DNA of 59,917 bases from an uncultured Bacteroidota bacterium. Lineage in GTDB: Bacteria; Bacteroidota; Rhodothermia; Rhodothermales; UBA10348. The notes under the pieces are model-generated. The model had not been told where the DNA came from, searched no databases, and saw nothing but the letters and a program-made list of their open reading frames with translations. The translations under genes and the position numbers were made by a program. Shown one piece after another: positions 8,098 through 16,927 of the stretch (positions are counted from its first letter, which is position 1; every line of letters starts with the position of its first letter). The DNA lies in contig CALFHN010000124.1 in assembly GCA_937876355.1 (NCBI GenBank), forward strand, positions 1 to 59,917, read 5' to 3'.

Positions 8098-9390
8098 ATG
8101 CGAACATTTTTTATAGCCTGTTTCCTTTTGTTGATTGCCGCTCCGTCAAGCGGACAGGACCTCGTTAATCAAATTGCCGATGCCCTCGAGCCAAAAGTAA
8201 TCGAGTGGCGGCGCGATTTTCATCAAAATCCCGAATTATCCAACCGGGAATTTCGAACCGCAGGAATAGTAGCGGCTCACCTCCGGGGCCTCGGAATGGA
8301 GGTCACAACAGAAGTTGCTTTTACGGGGGTCGTGGGCATTTTAAAGGGTGCGTTTCCGGGACCAACGGTGGCCCTCCGTGCGGATATGGACGCCCTGCCG
8401 GTAAAAGAACGAGTCGATCTATCCTTTAAATCTGAAGTAACGAGCCTGTACCGCGGCGAAGAAGTACCTGTGATGCACGCGTGTGGACACGACACGCACG
8501 TAGCCATGCTCATGGGCGCCGCTGAAGCACTGGCTGGGATGAAGGATCAACTCCACGGCACCATAAAATTCATCTTCCAACCTGCCGAAGAAGGTCCTCC
8601 CCCGGGCGAGGAAGGCGGCGCCGAATTGATGGTGAAAGAGGGCGTTATGGAGGGAGTGGACGTGGTTTTCGGACTGCATATATCGGCAGACACCTATGTA
8701 GGCACACTGGAATACAGACCAAAAGGTATGATGGCCGCCGTAGACGATTTCAGAATCGTAGTAAAAGGCAAACAAGCGCATGGATCTGCCCCTTGGTTGG
8801 GCGTTGACCCTATTGTCACTGCCGCTCAGATCGTCAATAACCTGCAAACCATTGTCAGTAGGAGTTTGGAATTAACGAAAGCAGCGGCTGTAGTTACGGT
8901 CGGCGCTATCCATGGTGGTGTTCGCTCCAATATCATCCCTGAAGAACTGGAAATGATCGGGACTATTCGCACTTTTGACCCGGAGATGCGGGAAAAGCTT
9001 CATGCTCGCTTTCGCACCATTGTTTCCAATACGGCTGCGTCGAACGGTGCGACAGCAGACATCCAACTACCATACAGTGCCCACTATCCCGTCACATTCA
9101 ACGATCCGGCGCTAACCAGTCAAATGTTGGAAACCCTAGAGCGGACCGCGGGAAAAGACAACGTCGAGTTGATTGACGCTATAACCGGCGCAGAAGATTT
9201 TTCCTTTTTTGCGAATGAAGTCCCCGGACTGTTCCTTTTTGTCGGCGGAAAACCACTTTCAGTTCCGGCAGATGTCAATGTCTCCCACCATACTCCAGAC
9301 TTTTACATAGACGAGTCGGGCATGAAACTGGGGCTTCGAACACTGATGAACCTGGCGCTCGACTATATGGACAAAGCATCAACCCAATAA
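8098..9390 (+). CDS. Exported M20-family amidohydrolase
   Basis: Zinc-dependent amidohydrolase of the M20D type (hippurate / IAA-amino acid / N-acyl-amino acid hydrolase group), which frees an acyl or aryl group from an amino acid. ATG 8098 gives a signal peptide MRTFFIACFLLLIAAPSSGQ, so the enzyme is probably periplasmic. Metal and catalytic motifs are visible: ALRADMDALPV, MHACGHDTHVAMLMGA, QPAEEGPPPGEEGGA, GLHIS and GAEDFSFF. The dimerisation/lid domain lies between GMMAAVDDF and TADIQLPY. It is followed after 11 bp by an exported RidA homologue. Its translation start sits at the foot of a perfect 25-bp hairpin. Confidence 0.9.
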   Translation: MRTFFIACFLLLIAAPSSGQDLVNQIADALEPKVIEWRRDFHQNPELSNREFRTAGIVAAHLRGLGMEVTTEVAFTGVVGILKGAFPGPTVALRADMDALPVKERVDLSFKSEVTSLYRGEEVPVMHACGHDTHVAMLMGAAEALAGMKDQLHGTIKFIFQPAEEGPPPGEEGGAELMVKEGVMEGVDVVFGLHISADTYVGTLEYRPKGMMAAVDDFRIVVKGKQAHGSAPWLGVDPIVTAAQIVNNLQTIVSRSLELTKAAAVVTVGAIHGGVRSNIIPEELEMIGTIRTFDPEMREKLHARFRTIVSNTAASNGATADIQLPYSAHYPVTFNDPALTSQMLETLERTAGKDNVELIDAITGAEDFSFFANEVPGLFLFVGGKPLSVPADVNVSHHTPDFYIDESGMKLGLRTLMNLALDYMDKASTQ

Positions 9391-9401
9391 TATTTATTCT
9401 T

Positions 9402-9863
9402 ATGAGACACCTAGTTATCCTTGCAGCGATGCTGATTTTCGTAGGCTGCCAACCGGCACCAGACACGAGCGAAGCTCCGTCTTTAGAAGTCGAGTTTCTA
9501 AATAGTGCGTCGGCCCTACCAGACGCACCCTTTTCACAGGCTGTTCGGGTAGGAAAATTGTTGTTTATGTCGGGTCAGATTGGCGTGATGCCTGGGACAA
9601 GGGAGTTTCCAGATGGCGGGTTTGATCCTCAAGCGCATCAGGTGATGACCAACATCAAAAATACCGTCGAACTCTTCGGCTCGTCCATGGACCGAGTTGT
9701 CAAATGCCTCGTTATGATTGAAGACATGAGCCGATGGGCGGACTTTAATACCGTATATGTTCAATACTTTCCGGGACCCAAACCCGCGCGATCAGCATTC
9801 GGAGCGAATGGTTTGGCTCTCGGCGCGCAATTTGAAGTTGAGTGTATCGCAACGTTGCCTTAG
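9402..9863 (+). CDS. RidA-family lipoprotein
   Basis: RidA/YjgF-YER057c-UK114 family protein. Classical RidA hydrolyses reactive enamine/imine intermediates from PLP enzymes in the cytoplasm. Here the N terminus MRHLVILAAMLIFVGC ends in a lipobox (Cys16), so this copy is probably membrane-attached outside the cytoplasm. The core is intact: PFSQAVRVGKLLFMSGQIG, then PARSAFGANGLALGAQFEVECIA, with the Arg of PARS at the position of the substrate-carboxylate-binding Arg of active RidA. It is 11 bp after the M20 amidohydrolase, which suggests a shared periplasmic role, perhaps acting on its products. Confidence 0.85.
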   Translation: MRHLVILAAMLIFVGCQPAPDTSEAPSLEVEFLNSASALPDAPFSQAVRVGKLLFMSGQIGVMPGTREFPDGGFDPQAHQVMTNIKNTVELFGSSMDRVVKCLVMIEDMSRWADFNTVYVQYFPGPKPARSAFGANGLALGAQFEVECIATLP

Positions 9864-9908
9864 TATTTTTTAAGCTTCTATTCCTTCTGATTTGTCAAAT
9901 AACTTCTT

Positions 9909-12161
9909 TTGAATAAGATTCTACTTGTTCTTTTGGTCGCGATGTTCGCGATGTTCGCAATGGTCGCTACTGGCTACCAACCCGTATTTGGCCAGTATGC
10001 GTCATTTTCAGATCATCAATTCCGGAGCGAAAATCCTGTCCTGATTCAGCGAATGAAGGGGAAAATAACGCTAGACGGAAAGGTGAACGAGGCCGATTGG
10101 TTAAAAATTGCTCCTATTCCTTGGCACGTATACGATCCTTCGTATGGCGCGCCGGCCAGTCAAAAAACGGAGTTTAGATTGGCTTTTGATGACGACTATC
10201 TTTATTTCTCGTGCATCTGTTTTGACACAGAACCGGATAAAATCGCTCAAACAACGTATAAAAGAGACAACTGGACCGCCAATTACGATCAGGTCGGTCT
10301 CATGTTGGACACGTTTAACGACAAGGAAAACACCCTTCTATTTATCGTATCGGCCGCCGGAGTACGCATCGACGTTGCGGCGCTGAACGATGCTCAGGGA
10401 GAAGCACCATTTAATATAGCATGGAACGCTTTTTGGGAAGCTGAAACCACTATTTCAGAGCGTGGATGGGATGCAGAAGTTCGAATTCCGCTTTCTAGCT
10501 TGCGCTTTAATTCAGCCGGAGACTTCACAACAATGGGGCTGGGCGTTTATCGATATTTGGCTCGGTTCAATGAAATGCACGTCTATCCAGAACGACGAAA
10601 AAACTGGGGCTTTTTTAGCTTTTTTAAACCCTCTCTGGCCCAGGAAGTAGTTTTTGAAAAAATTGAACCAGTACGCGCTACGTACATCACGCCGTATGTC
10701 TTGGCTGGCTCTAGCCGTACGAACACCTTAAACGAGGCCGAAACCGCATATGACTTTGAATCTGGACCTACTTTTGACGTTGGTCTAGATGTAAAAGTAG
10801 GTATTACAAGTAATCTGACACTAGATCTCACAGCCAATACGGACTTTGCCCAGGTAGAAGCAGACGATCAACAGGTCAATCTCACTCGATTTTCCCTCTT
10901 TTTTCCGGAACAACGTCTGTTTTTTCAGGAACGATCTACAAACTTCGAACTCAATTTTGGCCAGGCCAACCGGCTTTTTTACACTCGTCAAATCGGTATA
11001 AATGATGAGGAAATGGTACCCTTACTGGGGGGTGCCAAAATTGTAGGGAGGGTTGGAAAGTGGGATATTGGAGCATTGAATATGCAATCGGGCCGACAAA
11101 ACGGGCTTCCTTCTGAAAATTTTGGGGTGGTTCGGCTTCGCCGTCAAGTCTTGAACTCAAATTCTTTTGCTGGGGGCATTGTCACGACACGGCTGGATGA
11201 AAATGGCGGAAGTAACGTCGGCTTGGGACTAGATGGAATTTTTAGGCTAACGGGACAAAATTATTTGTCCCTGGCCGCGGTTCACACGTTTGATGAAGAA
11301 GTCAAAAACGGTTTCGATGCCTCGCGGCTTCGAACGCACCTTCGAAGCGAAGCTACCGAGGGCTTTCGATACTCCCTCGAATTCAACCGAGCAGGAATCG
11401 ACTATCGCCCAGATATGGGATTCGAATTAAGGGATGACTATTCAGAGTACAAAATAGAAGGAGGATGGGGTCGATTGGGAAAAACCGGTGAGCGGTTAAA
11501 ACGCGTTGAGGCCAACGCTACTTCTGATTTGTTTGTGGGTAATTCTAGCAGCTCTCTCCAAACACGCGAATTGACAACCAAACTAACTTTACAATCTTGG
11601 ACAGACTTTACCCTAGAACTCAAGGCAAGTCGTTGGACGGAAAATCTGGATGAAGAGTTTGAACTGTCCGAAGACATCAACATCCCAATAGAGCGTTATA
11701 CGTACAACGAAGTTCAAATCACGGCAACTACTTGGGAAACCAAGCCAGTAACATCGAATAACTTTATCGTATTGGGTCAATTTTTTGATGGAAATCGATT
11801 CACCGTTAACACCACACCGGTTTGGAACGTGTCGAAAGTATTGGAATTAGGGGGAACGTATCAGTTCGATCATCTCACCTTTGAAAAGAGAAACGAAACT
11901 TTCAACGCCCATACCCTGCGACTAAAAGTGGGCCTCACGTTTAATCGATCTTTTTCAGTGGCCAGCTTCGTCCAATACAGTTCCGATGCCAATTTCGCTC
12001 TAGGAAATTTTCGTTTCCGGTACAATCCGAAAGAAGGAAATGATTTTTATCTAGTCTATAATGAAGGAATCCACACCGATCGGTTTGAAAAGACTCCATT
12101 AGCTCCAAGATTGGCCGGCCGTACATTGTTGTTGAAGTACAGCCATACTTTCATTAAATAG
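9909..12161 (+). CDS. DUF5916 protein with N-terminal CBM9-like domain
   Basis: Large secreted/outer-membrane-type protein. A signal peptide (to about residue 28) is followed by a CBM9/DOMON-like beta-sandwich (about 50-235), with GKITLDGKVNEADW and WDAEVRIPLSSLRF. The C-terminal part is about 500 residues of alternating strands resembling a beta-barrel (DUF5916), including FSLFFPEQRLFFQERSTNFEL and FYTRQIGI, and it ends near LLLKYSHTFIK. The family is widespread in Bacteroidota, often beside hydrolases, and its function is unknown. There is no ATG; TTG 9909 gives MNKILLVLLVAMFAMF. It lies 45 bp after the RidA gene. Confidence 0.85.
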   Translation: MNKILLVLLVAMFAMFAMVATGYQPVFGQYASFSDHQFRSENPVLIQRMKGKITLDGKVNEADWLKIAPIPWHVYDPSYGAPASQKTEFRLAFDDDYLYFSCICFDTEPDKIAQTTYKRDNWTANYDQVGLMLDTFNDKENTLLFIVSAAGVRIDVAALNDAQGEAPFNIAWNAFWEAETTISERGWDAEVRIPLSSLRFNSAGDFTTMGLGVYRYLARFNEMHVYPERRKNWGFFSFFKPSLAQEVVFEKIEPVRATYITPYVLAGSSRTNTLNEAETAYDFESGPTFDVGLDVKVGITSNLTLDLTANTDFAQVEADDQQVNLTRFSLFFPEQRLFFQERSTNFELNFGQANRLFYTRQIGINDEEMVPLLGGAKIVGRVGKWDIGALNMQSGRQNGLPSENFGVVRLRRQVLNSNSFAGGIVTTRLDENGGSNVGLGLDGIFRLTGQNYLSLAAVHTFDEEVKNGFDASRLRTHLRSEATEGFRYSLEFNRAGIDYRPDMGFELRDDYSEYKIEGGWGRLGKTGERLKRVEANATSDLFVGNSSSSLQTRELTTKLTLQSWTDFTLELKASRWTENLDEEFELSEDINIPIERYTYNEVQITATTWETKPVTSNNFIVLGQFFDGNRFTVNTTPVWNVSKVLELGGTYQFDHLTFEKRNETFNAHTLRLKVGLTFNRSFSVASFVQYSSDANFALGNFRFRYNPKEGNDFYLVYNEGIHTDRFEKTPLAPRLAGRTLLLKYSHTFIK

Positions 12162-12205
12162 GTCAATCCAGAATATCCTGGAAATCTCACCCACTCAAAT
12201 TTACC

Positions 12206-13420
12206 ATGAACCGAACAGCCCTCAGCGTGCGCCTCTCCGTCATGATGTTTCTCCAGTTTTTTATCTGGGGGGCCTGGTACGTGACTGTCGGAATTTTCAT
12301 GGGTGAAAATGGGATGCGGGATATTTCGCATTGGGCCTATACAGTTGGGCCTTTAGCCGCTGTGATTTCGCCTTTTTTCTTAGGAATGATTGCAGATCGA
12401 TATTTTGACGTTGAGAAAGTCTTGGGTGTTATGCACCTTCTCGGTGGAGTAGCCATCATTGCGGCTCCGTTTTATTCTGCATCTCCGATCGTTTTTATCG
12501 TCCTTTTGGCGGTTCACATGTTGTGTTACATGCCCACGATTGGCCTCACCAATACGCTCGCTTTTCACAACATAACGAATCAGGAAAAACAGTTTCCGCT
12601 CATCCGGGTCTTCGGAACAATTGGTTGGATTGCTGCAGGAGTCCTGGTCAGTTTAGGTTTAAAGGCAGAAACCAGCGCAATCCCATTCTACGTTGCCGGA
12701 GGAGCATCCATCGTGATGGGGCTGTTCAGTTTTTCTCTCCCACACACTCCCCCGCCTGCAGCTGGCAAAGGAAAAATTACAGCCCGAGAAATCTTGGGAT
12801 TAGACGCATTGGCACAGCTAAACAGCCGTCCATTCAACGTGTTTATCATATCGTCTTTCTTAATTTGTATTCCGCTTGCCGCCTATTACAATTTTGCGCC
12901 GATCTTCGCTAATGATATTGGTCTTTCCAACGTGGCCTTCAAGATGTCCTTTGGACAAATGTCCGAAGTTCTTTTTATGGTGGCCATGCCGTTTTTCTTC
13001 AGGCGATTGGGAGTTAAATGGATGCTAGTGGTTGGGATGGCGGCGTGGGTGCTTCGGTATGCTCTTTTTGCTGCCGCGGCCTCATCGAGCGTAGTTTGGA
13101 TGATTATGTTTGGAGTCCTACTTCATGGCATCTGTTATGATTTCTTCTTTGTTACGGGACAAATTTATGTAGACAAGAAATCGACGCCAGAAATTCGAGG
13201 TCAAGCTCAAGGTTTTCTTGTCCTCATCACTCTGGGACTGGGAATGCTCATTGGCGCTCAAGTTTCGGGCTGGCTTAATAACTTTTTTAAAGACGGTGGC
13301 GAAGCACTTACGGCTGCTGCATGGCAGTCGTTTTGGTGGATTCCAGCCGCGTTCGCTTTTGCCATTATGATCTTTTTTACATTAGCATTTAAAGACGAAG
13401 TAGATTCCTCAGAGGTTTAA
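12206..13420 (+). CDS. MFS permease of the nucleoside/sugar:H+ symporter (NHS) type
   Basis: Inner-membrane major facilitator of the nucleoside:H+ symporter family (NupG/XapB-like). The N terminus MNRTALSVRLSVMMFLQFFIWGAWYV is characteristic, about twelve hydrophobic helices follow, and the length is typical. Bacteroidota and Planctomycetota members beside sugar isomerase/DUF1080 genes are more likely to carry sugars or nucleoside-like compounds; the substrate is inferred only. The next gene starts two bases after its stop codon, so translation is probably coupled. Confidence 0.85.
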   Translation: MNRTALSVRLSVMMFLQFFIWGAWYVTVGIFMGENGMRDISHWAYTVGPLAAVISPFFLGMIADRYFDVEKVLGVMHLLGGVAIIAAPFYSASPIVFIVLLAVHMLCYMPTIGLTNTLAFHNITNQEKQFPLIRVFGTIGWIAAGVLVSLGLKAETSAIPFYVAGGASIVMGLFSFSLPHTPPPAAGKGKITAREILGLDALAQLNSRPFNVFIISSFLICIPLAAYYNFAPIFANDIGLSNVAFKMSFGQMSEVLFMVAMPFFFRRLGVKWMLVVGMAAWVLRYALFAAAASSSVVWMIMFGVLLHGICYDFFFVTGQIYVDKKSTPEIRGQAQGFLVLITLGLGMLIGAQVSGWLNNFFKDGGEALTAAAWQSFWWIPAAFAFAIMIFFTLAFKDEVDSSEV

Positions 13421-13422
13421 TA

Positions 13423-14361
13423 ATGATCGATCGCAGAGACTTTATGAAACGATCCGCTCTCGGGATTGCCGGAGCGAGCCTGTTTCCAATGGCTTGCGCT
13501 TCGGGAGAAGAATCGGCAATGATTCCACTACCGCCCATTTTCCAGATCTCGTTGGCTCAGTGGTCTCTCCATAAAGCGTTGTTCGCCAAGGAGATGACCA
13601 ATCTTGAGTTCCCGGTCCGTGCCCGCGACGCGTTTGGAATAGGCGCCGTTGAATACGTAAATTCCTTTATGAAAGAGGAGTCAAAAGATCCTCGATATGT
13701 CGCAGAATTGAAGGGTATTTGCGACAGCGAAGGCATCAATAGCGTGCTCATCATGTGCGACGGAGAAGGACGTTTGGGCGATCCCGACGATGCGGCGCGC
13801 CAAACAGCTGTAGAAAACCACTATCGGTGGGTAGAAATCGCCAAAGAACTCGGCTGCCATTCAATTCGAGTAAATGCTTCCAGTGAGGGAGATTGGAATA
13901 CCCAACTGGGCCTAGCAGCAGATGGGTTAAGAAGGCTAACCGAGTTTGGTGCCCAGGCTGAAATAAATGTGATTGTCGAGAACCACGGCGGCATTTCGTC
14001 GAATGGGAAGTGGCTTTCCGAGGTAATGAGGACCGTAAATCATCCACGCTGTGGCACCTTGCCCGATTTCGGAAACTTCAATATGGGTGAAGAAATGGGT
14101 GTGTACGATATGTACATGGGTATTGAAGAACTTATGCCATTTGCCAAAGGTGTCAGTGCCAAAAGCCACAACTTTGATGAAGATGGAAACGAACGCGACA
14201 AAGACTACATGCGCATTTTGCGTAGTGTCTTGACGGCGGGTTATCGAGGGTATATTGGTGTTGAATATGAGGGATCTGAAGTATCTGAAGCTGAAGGAAT
14301 CACACTCACCAAGACCCTGTTAGAACGCTGTCGCACAACGCTGACTCCTGAATTCGCTTAA
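13423..14361 (+). CDS. Tat-exported sugar phosphate isomerase/epimerase-like protein
   Basis: Xylose-isomerase-like TIM barrel (AP endonuclease 2 / sugar isomerase-epimerase superfamily). The N terminus MIDRRDFMKRSALGIAGA has a Tat-type twin Arg followed by a lipobox-like segment (FPMACAS). It is therefore probably exported folded, perhaps as a lipoprotein. Metal-binding residues are expected in IVENHGG, LPDFGNF, AKSHNFDEDGN and IGVEYEG. Neighbouring genes (permease before, DUF1080 after) form a module seen in sugar and keto-glycoside utilisation. The exact substrate is unknown. Confidence 0.85.
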   Translation: MIDRRDFMKRSALGIAGASLFPMACASGEESAMIPLPPIFQISLAQWSLHKALFAKEMTNLEFPVRARDAFGIGAVEYVNSFMKEESKDPRYVAELKGICDSEGINSVLIMCDGEGRLGDPDDAARQTAVENHYRWVEIAKELGCHSIRVNASSEGDWNTQLGLAADGLRRLTEFGAQAEINVIVENHGGISSNGKWLSEVMRTVNHPRCGTLPDFGNFNMGEEMGVYDMYMGIEELMPFAKGVSAKSHNFDEDGNERDKDYMRILRSVLTAGYRGYIGVEYEGSEVSEAEGITLTKTLLERCRTTLTPEFA

Positions 14362-14383
14362 CATATTAGAATCTTACACTTTG

Positions 14384-15112
14384 ATGAAATATTTCTTATT
14401 TGCTCTCGCTTTTATAGTCGTCGCGGGCTGCCAATCAGGAGAAAACTCCGAAATGTCAGAAGCCTCTGAAATGGACCATGATGCAATGGGCCACGAGTGG
14501 ATTTCCCTTTTTGACGGTACGTCTATGGCCCAATGGAGAGGCTACGCTCAAGAAGACATGCCTGCTGGATGGGTAATAACGGACGGGACGATGTTTGCTT
14601 CTGCCCCGGGAAGCGGGATGGATATCGTGACCCGGGATACCTACACCAATTTTGAATTAGAATTGGAATGGAAGGTCGCAGCTGGTGGGAATAGTGGCAT
14701 TATGTGGCATGTAGACGAGTCCGCTGGAGACACCCCTTGGAAGACGGGTCCAGAATACCAATTGCTAGACGATGCGGCTTTTAACGAGGGCGTGATTGGT
14801 AAAAACAGCGCAGGTTCGAATTACGATGTACAAGCGCCTTCCGAATCCGTCAACAAACCGGCTGGCGAATGGAATAAAACCCGAATCGTGGTCGATGGTA
14901 ATTGGGTCGAGCATTGGCTCAATGATGTTAAAGTTGTCGAGTACGAAAAAGGTAGCGAAGCCCATAAAGCCGCGGTTGCCACCTCAAAATGGGTTAATTA
15001 CCCGACGTACGGCACAACTAGCACTGGCCACATCGCGTTTCAGGGTGACCACGGCGAAGTTTGGTTTAAAGACATTCGCATTCGCAGAATCGACAAGCCA
15101 GCTTCCGAATAG
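14384..15112 (+). CDS. DUF1080 / 3-keto-disaccharide hydrolase-like lipoprotein
   Basis: Lipoprotein (MKYFLFALAFIVVAGC, lipobox Cys near 16) carrying a DUF1080 (PF06439) concanavalin-like beta-sandwich. Signature pieces are EWISLFDGTSMAQWRGY near the start, NFELELEWKVAAGGNSGIMW, GPEYQLLDD and the C-terminal GHIAFQGDHGEVWFKDIRIR. Some members hydrolyse 3-keto-glycosides; many only bind sugars. Its position 22 bp after the sugar isomerase supports a role in the same pathway. I chose ATG 14384 over TTG 14381. Confidence 0.87.
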   Translation: MKYFLFALAFIVVAGCQSGENSEMSEASEMDHDAMGHEWISLFDGTSMAQWRGYAQEDMPAGWVITDGTMFASAPGSGMDIVTRDTYTNFELELEWKVAAGGNSGIMWHVDESAGDTPWKTGPEYQLLDDAAFNEGVIGKNSAGSNYDVQAPSESVNKPAGEWNKTRIVVDGNWVEHWLNDVKVVEYEKGSEAHKAAVATSKWVNYPTYGTTSTGHIAFQGDHGEVWFKDIRIRRIDKPASE

Positions 15113-15133
15113 ATTATAATTCCGGATGAGTGG

Positions 15134-15613
15134 CTACAGTTTGGTCGTAGAACCTGCGGCAACACTATGGTAGACGCTCGTGGCTCCCGTGCCATCAAAC
15201 GTTAGGACGTCATAAGCATCGTAATTCGCTGGTGAGCCTTGTTCCATTCCTGGACTGCCAACCACCATGCCGGGAACGGAAAGTCCCAAAATGGCAGGGC
15301 GTTCGGCTAACAATCTCGCAACGTCCTCAGCAGGGACGTGTCCTTCAATAACATATCCGTCAATCACTGCCGTATGGCAGGAAGCTAAGCTGCCGTTAAC
15401 TCCCTGCTGCTGTTTGACAGAGTTCATGTCCTCCACGTCATGAACCTCGACCTCAAAACCAGCCTCCTCCATGTGCTTGACCCATTCTTTGCAGCATCCG
15501 CAATCGGGACTTTTATACACCACGAGGGTAGGCGAGCCGTCGCTTTGATACGCAAAGACACCGGCCAGAGCCAGTAAAACAACACTTACAAGGATGATGG
15601 CTTTCTTATTCAC
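15134..15613 (-). CDS. DUF411 metal-binding protein
   Basis: Small exported or membrane-anchored protein (159 aa) with a hydrophobic N terminus (AIILVSVVLLALAGVFAY) and a DUF411 domain. The thioredoxin-like start VVYKSPDCGCCKEWVKHM has a C-G-C-C metal-binding cluster, and a further Cys/His pair lies in LASCHTAVIDGYVIEGHVP. The family is often found with copper-handling genes. No copper exporter or oxidase is adjacent, although two cupredoxin domains are encoded about 4 kb away. It is convergent with the DUF1080 gene, with a 21-bp gap. Confidence 0.88.
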   Translation of the reverse strand: MNKKAIILVSVVLLALAGVFAYQSDGSPTLVVYKSPDCGCCKEWVKHMEEAGFEVEVHDVEDMNSVKQQQGVNGSLASCHTAVIDGYVIEGHVPAEDVARLLAERPAILGLSVPGMVVGSPGMEQGSPANYDAYDVLTFDGTGATSVYHSVAAGSTTKL

Positions 15614-15782
15614 GACAGTTCACATTGATTATTTAGGCGAAAAATCAGTATGGCGGCGCTATGCAAATGTTCCAATTCATTCTGTGCTCTTCTCCTCCAA
15701 CAAGACTTGCCAGCAAATTCTAAACATGAGTAAGAATTGAGCCTTAATTCGTAAATTGTCGATCCACAAACCCACATCTGAC

Positions 15783-16859
15783 ATGTTGCGCTCTTTACTC
15801 CTCTTTACTTTTTTGCTCGCCTTCTCAATAGGCTGTTCGCCGCCCGAGCCCTCTGGCTTAGCCATCGAAAACCCTACTTGGGTAAGGCAATACGACGATT
15901 CTACCTCCATGTTTATCGGCATTCACGCCGTCGATACCAATACGGTATGGGCCGCCGGAAGCGCGGGAAGGGTGGTTAAGAGCGCCGATGGAGGTGCTTC
16001 GTGGTCGACCATGTTCGTACCGGGCGCCGATTCTGTTCAGTTTAGGGATGTGCACGCTTTTAATGCTCAGGAAGCATTTGTTTTGTCAATCGGAAACGGT
16101 CCATCTTCGAGGATCTACAAAACGGTTGATGGCGGAGCCAACTGGACCCTTTCATTCCAAAATCAAGATCCGAATGCGTTTTTTGATTGTTTCTCCTTTT
16201 GGGACGAACAGCACGGATTGGCGTTCAGCGATTCCTTTGAAGGAGAATTCACGTTCATCCAAACATCAGATGGCGGTGCAACCTGGACGCGCATTGATCC
16301 GGAATTGGTGCCTGACGCTCGCGACGGAGAGGGCGCTTTTGCTGCGAGCGGAACGTGCGTTCAAACCGCGGCTGGCGGACACGGTTGGATAGCTACTGGC
16401 GCTTCGGCTGTGGACACAAGAGTCATTCACACGTCTGATTTTGGAGCGACCTGGTCGGAAGCCCTGACCCCAATCGAAAGCCTTACTTCTACCCAAGGCA
16501 TTTCTACGCTGTCCGTGCTGGACATGGATCATTTGGCTGTTTTGGGAGGGGATTTCACGCAAAGAGACTCCGTTTATAACAACGTTGCCATTTCGTCGGA
16601 CGGCGGCGCTAGCTGGGCTTTGGCTGGTCTAGCTCCCATCGGGGGGTCTGTGTATGGCTCCTCGTACGTCCCTGGTGCTCCTACGCCAACATTGGTGGGA
16701 GTTGCCCCGACAGGTACCGCCTATTCGGCCGATAACGGGTTGACGTGGACCCGAATTAGTGATGATAATTTTTGGACGGTGTCCTTTGTGGACGCTTATC
16801 ACGGTTGGGCGGCTGGACCAGGCGGGGTGTCTCGACTAATGAACCGAAGAGATCCGTAA
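15783..16859 (+). CDS. Ycf48/BNR-like beta-propeller lipoprotein
   Basis: Lipoprotein (MLRSLLLFTFLLAFSIGC, lipobox) with a beta-propeller made of six Asp-box repeats: KSADGGASW, KTVDGGANW, QTSDGGATW, HTSDFGATW, SSDGGASW and SADNGLTW. Ycf48-like proteins help photosystem II assembly in phototrophs. In heterotrophic Bacteroidota they are common surface proteins of unknown role, sometimes annotated as oxidoreductases in error. I chose ATG 15783 because it begins the signal sequence. Confidence 0.82.
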   Translation: MLRSLLLFTFLLAFSIGCSPPEPSGLAIENPTWVRQYDDSTSMFIGIHAVDTNTVWAAGSAGRVVKSADGGASWSTMFVPGADSVQFRDVHAFNAQEAFVLSIGNGPSSRIYKTVDGGANWTLSFQNQDPNAFFDCFSFWDEQHGLAFSDSFEGEFTFIQTSDGGATWTRIDPELVPDARDGEGAFAASGTCVQTAAGGHGWIATGASAVDTRVIHTSDFGATWSEALTPIESLTSTQGISTLSVLDMDHLAVLGGDFTQRDSVYNNVAISSDGGASWALAGLAPIGGSVYGSSYVPGAPTPTLVGVAPTGTAYSADNGLTWTRISDDNFWTVSFVDAYHGWAAGPGGVSRLMNRRDP

Positions 16860-16927
16860 ATAAAACCCTAAGTTCTATAAATCTATCTTGCGCTCCATGA
16901 CGTGCATTTTAGCTATATCCCTGACGC

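Noticed and set aside
8419-8847. 142-codon minus-strand frame inside the M20 gene
   Set aside because: A shadow of the conserved M20 metal-binding region; the plus-strand reading is certain.
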